NCBI RefSeq assembly: GCF_001720485.1
Contig: NZ_CP017114.1
Span: forward strand, 2,852,001 to 2,916,000
Origin: Cobetia marina
GTDB taxonomy: Bacteria > Pseudomonadota > Gammaproteobacteria > Pseudomonadales > Halomonadaceae
DNA: 64,000 nucleotides
Direction of reading: 5' to 3'
The translations under genes and the position numbers were made by a program. The notes beneath the pieces are model-generated. The model was given only the letters and a program-made list of their open reading frames with translations. It searched no databases and was not told where the DNA came from. This document shows, one piece after another, positions 56,989 to 64,000 of the stretch (the first letter of the stretch is position 1; every line of letters begins with the position of its first letter).

Positions 56989-58771
56989 TTCGGGCCCGTG
57001 GATTGAGCAATAAATGCATATAGGATGCCAGATCACCCGCGAGCAGGCCACGCTCGCCGCGCTCCTGCACCGCACGGTCGGCGGCCAAGGCGTGCACCAG
57101 CACGCCGACCCGTGCCGCCTGCGCCATGCAACGCGTGACATGCGCCGCCTGTGCCGTGCCCTGCTCATGGGTGCGTGACTGGCGTGCATCGAAGCCACCA
57201 TTGAGCGCCTGGGCCGCCAGCCCCGCGATGATGCCGCCCAGCACGTCCCCCATGCCGCCACTGGCCATGCCGGGATTGCCATAGGGACACAGCGCCACGT
57301 CTGGCCCTTCCAGTACGCCGGCGGGACTGGCAATCAGACTGCCGGCCCCCTTGAGCACTACACTGCCGCCATATCTTTGCTGCAGGGCGCGCACGGCGCC
57401 GGGCCGGTCCTGCTCGACCTGTGCCACGGAGCAGCCCAGCAGGCGCGCCGCCTCTCCAGGATGTGGCGTCAACACCCAATCGTCACGACGGATCACCTCA
57501 CCTTCACCGGCTCGCCAGGCCAGCAGGCTCAGGGCGTCGGCATCCACCACCAGCGGCTGATCGGCCGCGAGCACGCGAGACAGTCCTCCCCAGCCCCACA
57601 ACAGGCTCTCCAGCGGCTCCGTCCCCATGCCGGGGCCGACCAGTGTCACGCTGGCCTGTGCCATCTGGGCTTCCAGTACGGCAAACCCGTCGTGACTGCT
57701 GCCCTCCGGCCCGCTCTTGAGACCACGCACCATGACTTCCGGGCAGCGTGTCAGGCTGGCGCTGACATGCGCCGGCGCGGTAAGCAGCGCCACCTTGCCG
57801 GCACCGGCACGCGCGGCGGCTTCACTGGCCAGCAGAACGGAGCCGCCAAGCCCCGGCCCGCCGCCAAAGACCAGCACGCTGCCGGCATCCCCCTTGTGCG
57901 CCAGCGGAGAGCGCGGCACCAGCTCGGTCTCCAGCCAGCGCGGCGTGAGGCGCTGCACGGACTCGCACGCCAGCAACGCTGCCGTTCGGGTCTGCTTGAC
58001 CACCTCCGGCAGCACCCGAGCCGCACCAAGCCGCGCCAGACTGACGTGTCCGGCATGCAGCTCGGCGCGCCCGGTGTGCAGACCCGGCTTGTCGACCAGA
58101 AATGTCAGCGTGACATCCGCCTCCACGGCGACACCGGCCACCGCCCCCGTGGCGGCATCAAGCCCCGAGGGCACATCCAGCGCCATGACATGCGCGCCCT
58201 CCCGGTGACGTTGGTTGATCAGCTCGATGGCGTGGGCGACCGCGCCGCGGGGCGCCTCGCGCAGACCGATACCGGTCAGGGCGTCCAGCAGCAATGGCCA
58301 GCCCTTCACCAATGATTCTGCCGTGGCGGTATCTTGTGGCCAGGGGTGACGCTCGACCCCGGCTTCCCGCGCGGCAATCGCGGCCAGCTGGGCATCGCCC
58401 GTCAATTGCGCCTCATCCTTCAAAGCGATGATGCGCACCTCGAACCCCGCCAGCTGAGCGAGACGCGCCACCAGATAGCCGTCGCCCGCATTGTTGCCGC
58501 CACCACACAGGACACACAATCTGCGCGTCTCGGGCCATCGCTGCCGCAGCAGGTCGAAGGCTGACTGCGCCGCCCGCCCCATCAGACGCTTGTCCACCGA
58601 CGCTTCAGGCAAGCCGTTGGTCATCGAGACGGTCTCTTCCGCCAGCAGCCAATGCTCGAGGTCACGCAGCGCCGCGATGGGCCACAGGCAATTGACCGAA
58701 CGCCACAAGGCTTGAGTGGCGGATGAGACCGGCGTCACATCGCAGGGGTTAGAGGAATCGCTCACGGCCAT
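56969..58771 (-). CDS. nnr: Bifunctional NAD(P)H-hydrate epimerase / dehydratase
   Basis: A 600-residue fusion of the YjeF_N epimerase and the YjeF_C (carbohydrate kinase-like) dehydratase. The first half shows LCVLCGGGNNAGDGYLVARL and ALDVPSGLDAATG. The second shows HKGDAGSVLVFGGGPGLGG, LTPHPGEAARLLG, VVLKGAGSLIA and NPGMASGGMGDVLGGIIAGL. It repairs hydrated NADH and NADPH. The protein is longer than E. coli Nnr (515). I chose ATG 58771 after GGAG (7-base spacing). It opens the operon to hflC. Confidence 0.95.
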   Translation of the reverse strand: MAVSDSSNPCDVTPVSSATQALWRSVNCLWPIAALRDLEHWLLAEETVSMTNGLPEASVDKRLMGRAAQSAFDLLRQRWPETRRLCVLCGGGNNAGDGYLVARLAQLAGFEVRIIALKDEAQLTGDAQLAAIAAREAGVERHPWPQDTATAESLVKGWPLLLDALTGIGLREAPRGAVAHAIELINQRHREGAHVMALDVPSGLDAATGAVAGVAVEADVTLTFLVDKPGLHTGRAELHAGHVSLARLGAARVLPEVVKQTRTAALLACESVQRLTPRWLETELVPRSPLAHKGDAGSVLVFGGGPGLGGSVLLASEAAARAGAGKVALLTAPAHVSASLTRCPEVMVRGLKSGPEGSSHDGFAVLEAQMAQASVTLVGPGMGTEPLESLLWGWGGLSRVLAADQPLVVDADALSLLAWRAGEGEVIRRDDWVLTPHPGEAARLLGCSVAQVEQDRPGAVRALQQRYGGSVVLKGAGSLIASPAGVLEGPDVALCPYGNPGMASGGMGDVLGGIIAGLAAQALNGGFDARQSRTHEQGTAQAAHVTRCMAQAARVGVLVHALAADRAVQERGERGLLAGDLASYMHLLLNPRARNAHTPV

Positions 58772-58978
58772 GCCCACACTCCATGTCTGATAAACTGAGT
58801 CGTGCCCGCGCCTGGAAAAGCGACGCTGCACGCCTTGAAATACTGGGTAGCGCACACCCCATATGCCGCTTGGGCTGATCGGCAAGTTACGCTAAGGTGG
58901 CGCCCTTTCGTACGCACCGCCGACTCCACCGTGAGACGCCAGCGTGCACCATGCTCCTGAACAACCTGTCCAGCTGGA

Positions 58979-60157
58979 ATGCCCATGCCTGCTTCATCCG
59001 CCACCATGTCCCTGCCCGCCGACGCAGCCGCAAGCTCTCCCGCCGAGACATCCGGTGATGACTCGCGCGTCGCCGACCCTCAGGCCATGGCGGAACTGGC
59101 AGCCCGCATCAAGACATGGGGGCGCGAACTGGGGTTTCAGCAGGTCGGGATCACCGATGTCGACCTCTCGGAACACGAGGCCTACCTGGAACGTTGGCTG
59201 GCCAATGGTCATCACGGCGAGATGAACTTCATGGCCAAGCACGGCACCAGGCGCACGCGCCCGGAGGAGCTAGTGCCCGGCACGCTGCGCGTCATCAGCG
59301 TGCGCCTCGACTACCTGCCGCCCGAGGTCGAGACCACCCAGGTACTCAGTCAGCCCGAGCGCGCCTACGTCTCACGCTACGCGCTGGGACGCGATTACCA
59401 CAAGCTGATGCGCAAGCGGCTGGCCAACCTGGCCAAGCAGATAGAGAAGGAAGTCGGCACGTTCGGCTACCGCGCCTTCGTCGACTCCGCTCCGGTCATG
59501 GAGCGCGCGCTGGCCCAGAAGGCCGGTATCGGCTGGTTCGGCAAGAACGCCATGCTGATGAACCAGCAGGCTGGCTGCCTGTTCTTCCTGGGCGAACTCT
59601 ACACCGACCTGCCTCTGCCGGTGGATGCCCCCTTCGAGAAGGAACACTGTGGCAGCTGCAACGCCTGCAAGGTCGCCTGCCCGACGGATGCCATCGTCGA
59701 GGACAAGGTCATCGATGCACGCCGCTGCATCTCCTACCTGACCATCGAGCTGGATGGCGCCATCCCCGAAGAATTCCGCCGTGCCATGGGCAACCGCATC
59801 TATGGCTGCGACGACTGCCAGCTGTTCTGCCCCTTCACGCGCTTTGCCAAGGCGACCCAGGAGGCGGATTTCTCGCCACGCCATGATCTGGATCGCATCG
59901 AGCTGATCCGGCTGTTCTGCTGGGGGGAGCAGGAGTTCCTCGACAAGACGCAAGGCAGCCCCATCCGGCGTATCGGCTATGAGAAGTGGCTCTCCAACAT
60001 CGCCATCGGGCTGGGCAATGCGCCCTGGTCGGAGCAGGTCGAGCATGTCCTGCGTGCCCGCCTGCCCTATCCCAGCGAGCCACTGCGCGAGCACGTGCGC
60101 TGGGCACTGAAGGAGCAAGCCATCAAGCGCGGCGCCCGTCTGGCCACCGCGCTCTGA
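58979..60157 (+). CDS. queG: Epoxyqueuosine reductase
   Basis: A 392-residue enzyme. Typical QueG stretches are ELGFQQVGITDVDLSEHE, MNFMAKHGTRRTRPEELVPG, FVDSAPVMERALAQKAGIGWFGKN and two ferredoxin-like clusters CGSCNACKVACPTDAI and YGCDDCQLFCPFTR. It reduces epoxyqueuosine to queuosine in tRNA, the last step of queuosine synthesis, and uses cobalamin. Two ATGs (58979 and 58985) are close together; about 30 disordered residues precede the domain. It is divergent from nnr, as in many relatives. Confidence 0.96.
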   Translation: MPMPASSATMSLPADAAASSPAETSGDDSRVADPQAMAELAARIKTWGRELGFQQVGITDVDLSEHEAYLERWLANGHHGEMNFMAKHGTRRTRPEELVPGTLRVISVRLDYLPPEVETTQVLSQPERAYVSRYALGRDYHKLMRKRLANLAKQIEKEVGTFGYRAFVDSAPVMERALAQKAGIGWFGKNAMLMNQQAGCLFFLGELYTDLPLPVDAPFEKEHCGSCNACKVACPTDAIVEDKVIDARRCISYLTIELDGAIPEEFRRAMGNRIYGCDDCQLFCPFTRFAKATQEADFSPRHDLDRIELIRLFCWGEQEFLDKTQGSPIRRIGYEKWLSNIAIGLGNAPWSEQVEHVLRARLPYPSEPLREHVRWALKEQAIKRGARLATAL

Positions 60158-60176
60158 GACTCTCACGCTGCGTCGT

Positions 60177-60749
60177 TCAGACGATGCCCTGCTGGGTCAG
60201 CTTGAGGAAGGTTTTGCGGTAATGCGCAAGCTCCGCCAGTGACTCGCGGATATCATCCATCGCCTGGTGAGTCGCCCGCTTCTTGAAACCGTCCAGCGCG
60301 GCCGGATTCCAGCGCTTGGCGAGTTCCTTGAGGGTCGAGACATCGATGTTGCGGTAGTGGAAGAACGCTTCCAGCAACGGCATCTCATGCTGCAGGAAAC
60401 GGCGGTCCTGATGCACGCTGTTGCCGCACATCGGCGAGGCGCCTGCCGCCACGTGGCGGGCCAGGAACTCGAGAGTCTGACGTTCGGCTTCGGCGGTATC
60501 GATTTGACTTTCCTTGACGCGCGTCACCAGTCCGGACTCACCGTGGGTGCGCGTGTTCCACTCATCCATCGCCTCCAGCAGGCTGTCCGGCTGATGCACG
60601 GCCAGCACCGGCCCTTCGGCAATCAGGTTGAGATCTCCGTCGGTGACCAGCGTGGCCACCTCGATGATGCGCTCACGCGCGGGGTCCAGCCCGGTCATTT
60701 CCAGGTCGATCCAGATGAGTCGATCGGCCTGCGCGGTGGGATTTGCCAT
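60177..60749 (-). CDS. orn: Oligoribonuclease
   Basis: A 190-residue DEDDh exonuclease: [20 protein letters not shown] (Asp, Glu at about 15 and 17), SMCGNS-like [15 protein letters not shown] and [11 protein letters not shown] with the His-Asp pair. Orn degrades di- to short oligoribonucleotides, including pGpG from cyclic di-GMP turnover. AAGGAGTGACCC precedes ATG 60749. It is convergent with queG, 19 bases apart, and divergent from rsgA. Confidence 0.98.
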   Translation of the reverse strand: MANPTAQADRLIWIDLEMTGLDPARERIIEVATLVTDGDLNLIAEGPVLAVHQPDSLLEAMDEWNTRTHGESGLVTRVKESQIDTAEAERQTLEFLARHVAAGASPMCGNSVHQDRRFLQHEMPLLEAFFHYRNIDVSTLKELAKRWNPAALDGFKKRATHQAMDDIRESLAELAHYRKTFLKLTQQGIV

Positions 60750-60932
60750 GGGTCACTCCTTGCTGAACGGGGAATGGGAAGACGCTGAGGATCCGCCTGT
60801 GACGGCAGTATCACACGCCATCCCGGGGTGCCGCACGACACCCGAGGGCGCAAAGGGTACAATCGCGCCGCAGAGGGGGGAAGACGCTCCCATCCCTGGC
60901 GAACGAACGGCGACCGGAGTCACCAGCCAAGC

Positions 60933-61943
60933 ATGAGCAAACGCAAGCTAAGCCGCCAGCAACAATGGCGCATCGAGAAGGTCCAGGCCGAGCGTACCAA
61001 GCGCGCAGAAAAGCGCGAGACGCAGGACCGCGACAAGCTCGACGCCGGCGAATACGGCCCGGAACAGCACGGCCGTGTCATTGCCCACTACGGGCGCAGC
61101 CTGGAAGTCGAAAGTGAATCCGGCAGCCTGCATCGCTGCCACCTGCGCGCCAACCTGGAGACGCTGGTCACCGGTGACCGCGTGATCTGGCGTGAAGCCA
61201 GCGACGCCACGGGTGTGGTGGTGGCACGCGGTGCCCGCACTACCGAGCTTGAACGCCCGGACATGCGGGGGGTGCTCAAGCCGGTGGCCGCCAACATCGA
61301 CCAGATCATGATCGTGTTCGCCGCCGAACCCGCGCCACAACCCAACCTGATCGACCGCTACCTGATCGCTGCGGAAGCCACCGGCATCACGCCGGTGCTG
61401 GTGCTCAACAAGGTTGACCTCCTGCCCGAGAGCGGTGGTGTGCTGCGTGACCTGCTGGCACGCTACGAGGCACTCGGCTACGACGTCGTCGCCTGTACCA
61501 CGCGCGGCGAGGCAGGCCTGGACGCCCTGAAGGCACAGCTGAGCGATCGCACCTCGGTGTTCGTCGGTCAGAGTGGCGTCGGCAAGTCGTCACTGGTCGG
61601 CATGCTGCTGCCCCGAGAAGAGATACGTGTCGGCCCGCTCTCCACCGAATCACGCCAGGGCATGCACACCACCACCACGGCCTGGCTCTATCACATGCCG
61701 GACGGCGGTGATCTGATCGACTCACCCGGTATCCGTGAATTCGGCCTGGTGCACCTGACGCCGGAGCAGGTCACCGATGGTTTCCGTGAATTCCACGACT
61801 ACCTGGGGCTATGCCGCTTCCGTGACTGCAAGCACGAGAAGGAGCCGGGCTGCGCCCTGCTCCAGGCGGTCGACAGCGGCGAGATAGGCCGCGTGCGCTT
61901 TGACAGCTACAAGAAGATCCTGCTGTCACTGACCGAGAGCTGA
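60933..61943 (+). CDS. rsgA: Ribosome small subunit-dependent GTPase RsgA
   Basis: A 336-residue circularly permuted GTPase. A basic N-terminus (MSKRKLSRQQQWRIEKVQ) precedes an OB fold. The G domain order is G4 (LVLNKVDLL), G1 (FVGQSGVGKSSLVG) and G3 (LIDSPGIREFGL). A zinc motif CRFRDCKHEKEPGC ends the domain. It promotes late 30S maturation. ATG 60933 matches the family start. A terminator follows. Confidence 0.96.
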   Translation: MSKRKLSRQQQWRIEKVQAERTKRAEKRETQDRDKLDAGEYGPEQHGRVIAHYGRSLEVESESGSLHRCHLRANLETLVTGDRVIWREASDATGVVVARGARTTELERPDMRGVLKPVAANIDQIMIVFAAEPAPQPNLIDRYLIAAEATGITPVLVLNKVDLLPESGGVLRDLLARYEALGYDVVACTTRGEAGLDALKAQLSDRTSVFVGQSGVGKSSLVGMLLPREEIRVGPLSTESRQGMHTTTTAWLYHMPDGGDLIDSPGIREFGLVHLTPEQVTDGFREFHDYLGLCRFRDCKHEKEPGCALLQAVDSGEIGRVRFDSYKKILLSLTES

Positions 61944-61991
61944 ACGTGCGCGACTGACGCCTTTCTTCAAGGTCTGGTTCGCAAGCACCAT

Positions 61992-62029
61992 GAAAAACCC
62001 CCACCCGTCACAGACGGGTGGGGGGTTTT
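61992..62029. terminator. Bidirectional terminator, rsgA / pepN
   Basis: Two 18-base arms (GAAAAACCCCCACCCGTC and near-complement) around a short ACA-containing loop, with A5 on the left and T4 on the right. It lies between convergent genes. Confidence 0.88.
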
Positions 62030-62071
62030 CATGTCAGTCGAACTGACGGGGCGAGGACGTGATCCGGCGGA

Positions 62072-64000
62072 TCAGGCCAGCGCCTTCTCCACGACCTCGT
62101 AGAGATTGCGCGACAGCTTCTCGCCACGGATACGCTCGAGCTCAGCCTTCATCAGCGCCTGACGCTTGGCATCGAAACGCTTGTAGCGCGTCAGCGGCGT
62201 GATGATGCGCGCCGCGATTTCCGGATTCAGGCGATTGAGTTCGATGACCACATCCGCCAGCAGGCGATAGCCTTCGCCATCGAGGCGATGGAAGTTGACA
62301 CGGTTCTGGCCGGCGAAGGCACCGATCAAGGCGCGCACCTTGTTGGGGTTGGTCAGCGAGAACGCCGGGTGCTCCATCAGGAAGCGCACGCGATCCAGCA
62401 CGTCAGCCTGCGGGCGCGTGACCTGGATCGAGAACCACTGATCCATCACCAGCGGATCATGCGACCAGCGCTCGGCGAAGGCCTTGAGGGCCGGATCGCC
62501 CAACTCGGTGCGCGAGGAGTGCACCAGCAACGTCAATGCCGCGCGTACGTCGGTCATGTTGTGCGCCGCGGCCAGCTGAGCCTGGGCCAGACGCACGCCC
62601 TCCTCGTCCTCGATGCTCATCAGATAGCTGAGCGCGGCATTCTTGAGGCTGCGGCGCGCCATCTGCTCGAAGGTCGGCGCGTAGTCGCCCTGCTGCTCAT
62701 TGGCGTGATAGAGCGCGACGAAATCATCGCGCAGTGCCGTGGCCAGTTGCGCCTTGGCGGTCTTGCGCGCCCAGTGGATGGCATCGACATCGACGACAGT
62801 CTGCTGCTCGGCGATATAGGCCTCCGACGGCAGGGTCAGCATCTCGGCCAGCACGGCACGATCGGACGGCTCGCTCTGGAGCAGGAAGCGATAGGCGGCC
62901 AGCAGACGCGCATCGAGTGATGCCTGGGTGTCGCCCTGCTGCCAGGCGGCCATCAGATCCTCGAGCGCTGCCAGCGCCAGACGCTGACCGGCATCCCAGC
63001 GGTTGAAGCCATCGCTGTCATGCTGCATCAGGAAGGCCAGCTGCTCACGGCTGTAGGCGAAGGACAGCTTGACCGGCGCCGAGAAGCCGCGCAGCAGCGA
63101 CGGCACGGGGTCGGCACCGGCCTCGAGGCCAGTGAAGACGAAGGTCTGCTCGGCCTCGGTCAGCTCCAGCACCGTTTCCGTGCCCAGCGCCTCGCCATCC
63201 AGCGTGAGCGACAGATCACTGCCATCCGCACCCACCAGGCCCATGCGCACCGGGATCACCAGCGGCAGCTTCTCAGCCTGCCCCGGTGTCGCCGGGGTGG
63301 ACTGCTGCAGCGTCAGGGAATAGCGGCCCGTCTCGGCATCGAAGTTGCCACGGGCGCTGATTTCCGGCGTCCCCGCCTGAGAGTACCAGCGCATGAACTG
63401 GGTGAAGTCACGCCCGGAGGCTTCGCTCATCGCACTGATGAAATCCTCGATGGTGGCGGCGCTGCCATCGTTGCGCGCGAAGTAGAGGTCACTGCCGCGG
63501 CGGAAGGCCTCTTCGCCCAGCAGGTTGGCGACCATGCGCACCACTTCGGACCCCTTCTCGTAGATGGTCAGGGTGTAGAAGTTGGAAATCTCGATATAGG
63601 ACGCCGGGCGCACCGGGTGCGCGGTGGGACCGGCATCTTCCGCGAACTGCGCGGTGCGCAGCATGGCGACGTCTTCGATGCGCTTGACCGGCGCCGAATT
63701 CATGTCGGCGGAGAAGGTCTGGTCACGATAGACGGTGAAGCCTTCCTTCAGGGACAGCTGGAACCAGTCACGGCAGGTGACGCGATTGCCGGACCAGTTG
63801 TGGAAGTACTCGTGTGCCACCACCCCTTCGACGCGCTGGAAGGCAGCGTCGGTGGTGGTGTCGGGATTTGCCAGCACACAGGCGCTGTTGAAGATGTTGA
63901 GACCCTTGTTCTCCATCGCGCCCATGTTGAAGTCATTGACCGCGACGATCATGAAGATATCGAGGTCATACTCGCGCCCATAGACCTCCTCATCCCACTT
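62072..64000 (-). CDS. pepN: Aminopeptidase N, partial (N-terminus beyond the window)
   Basis: The last 642 codons of a large M1 metallopeptidase; the 5' part lies beyond the right edge. The visible sequence begins KWDEEVYGREYDLDIFMIVAVN and includes the exopeptidase motif GAMENKG, the zinc site HEYFHNW and the downstream Glu in SLKEGFTVYRDQ. About 230 N-terminal residues should be missing by comparison with E. coli PepN (870). The rest is the helical C-terminal domain (DUF3458). It cleaves N-terminal residues from peptides in the cytoplasm. Confidence 0.96.
   Translation of the reverse strand, partial: KWDEEVYGREYDLDIFMIVAVNDFNMGAMENKGLNIFNSACVLANPDTTTDAAFQRVEGVVAHEYFHNWSGNRVTCRDWFQLSLKEGFTVYRDQTFSADMNSAPVKRIEDVAMLRTAQFAEDAGPTAHPVRPASYIEISNFYTLTIYEKGSEVVRMVANLLGEEAFRRGSDLYFARNDGSAATIEDFISAMSEASGRDFTQFMRWYSQAGTPEISARGNFDAETGRYSLTLQQSTPATPGQAEKLPLVIPVRMGLVGADGSDLSLTLDGEALGTETVLELTEAEQTFVFTGLEAGADPVPSLLRGFSAPVKLSFAYSREQLAFLMQHDSDGFNRWDAGQRLALAALEDLMAAWQQGDTQASLDARLLAAYRFLLQSEPSDRAVLAEMLTLPSEAYIAEQQTVVDVDAIHWARKTAKAQLATALRDDFVALYHANEQQGDYAPTFEQMARRSLKNAALSYLMSIEDEEGVRLAQAQLAAAHNMTDVRAALTLLVHSSRTELGDPALKAFAERWSHDPLVMDQWFSIQVTRPQADVLDRVRFLMEHPAFSLTNPNKVRALIGAFAGQNRVNFHRLDGEGYRLLADVVIELNRLNPEIAARIITPLTRYKRFDAKRQALMKAELERIRGEKLSRNLYEVVEKALA

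Overview
The window is a high-GC gammaproteobacterial chromosome segment whose gene content and order fit Halomonadaceae. Cobetia or a close Halomonas relative is the best guess, made by recognition and not by a search. The strongest placement evidence is the conserved block orn / queG / nnr-tsaE-amidase-mutL-miaA-hfq-hflX-hflK-hflC-hisZ-purA, with hisZ before purA as in Pseudomonas and Halomonas, next to a sufBCDS-sufT cluster led by an Rrf2 regulator. I see no tRNA, rRNA, insertion sequence, prophage or CRISPR array.

Layout. 1-176: end of a PutP-type Na+/proline symporter. 303-6747 (minus): an envelope-glycosylation region. gtrB, gtrA, a PIG-V-like GT-C transferase and an unknown membrane-anchored protein form one overlapping operon; an MscS channel and a lone GtrII-like transferase follow. 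7163-10457 (minus): a complete cytochrome bd operon cydA-cydB-cydX-ybgE, including the 33-codon cydX. 10975-13815: a WaaP/InaA-type kinase and two OmpW paralogues, the second behind a perfect FNR/Anr box. 13897-18862: two EamA exporters, a MocR-type regulator, a DUF6314 protein and an esterase. 18863-22393: a poorly coding, lower-GC stretch with an exported haloacid-dehalogenase-like protein, two paralogous secreted repeat proteins of unknown function and a possible small RNA. 22394-28669: DUF1853, BrnQ, a gamma-glutamylcyclotransferase-like protein, YqcC, a KefB-type antiporter and ComFB. 28825-31286 (minus): a cystine-type amino-acid ABC importer. 31991-37437: DUF3549, a RimB-like protease, RimK, an unknown helical protein, SanA and YceI. 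37604-43921 (minus): Fe-S cluster assembly. 44247-58771 (minus): the purA-to-nnr block. 58979-64000: queG, orn, rsgA and the 3' two-thirds of pepN, which runs off the edge.

How the genes work together. GtrB would charge undecaprenyl phosphate with a sugar, GtrA would flip it, and the GT-C enzymes would use it outside the membrane. The Suf genes build Fe-S clusters under an Rrf2 repressor with an IscR-like operator on its own promoter. The hfq block joins mismatch repair (mutL), tRNA modification (miaA, tsaE, queG), RNA chaperoning (hfq), ribosome rescue/biogenesis GTPases (hflX, rsgA) and FtsH control (hflKC).

The window is mostly housekeeping. I do not see a clear new multi-gene defence or mobile system. 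The least explained loci are the paired secreted repeat proteins (20654-21444), the structured minus-strand transcript candidate (19040-19200), a 36-residue hydrophobic ORF upstream of the suf promoter (43970-44080), and an apparent one-base slip in a G7 tract at the start of the amidase gene (56338-56373).
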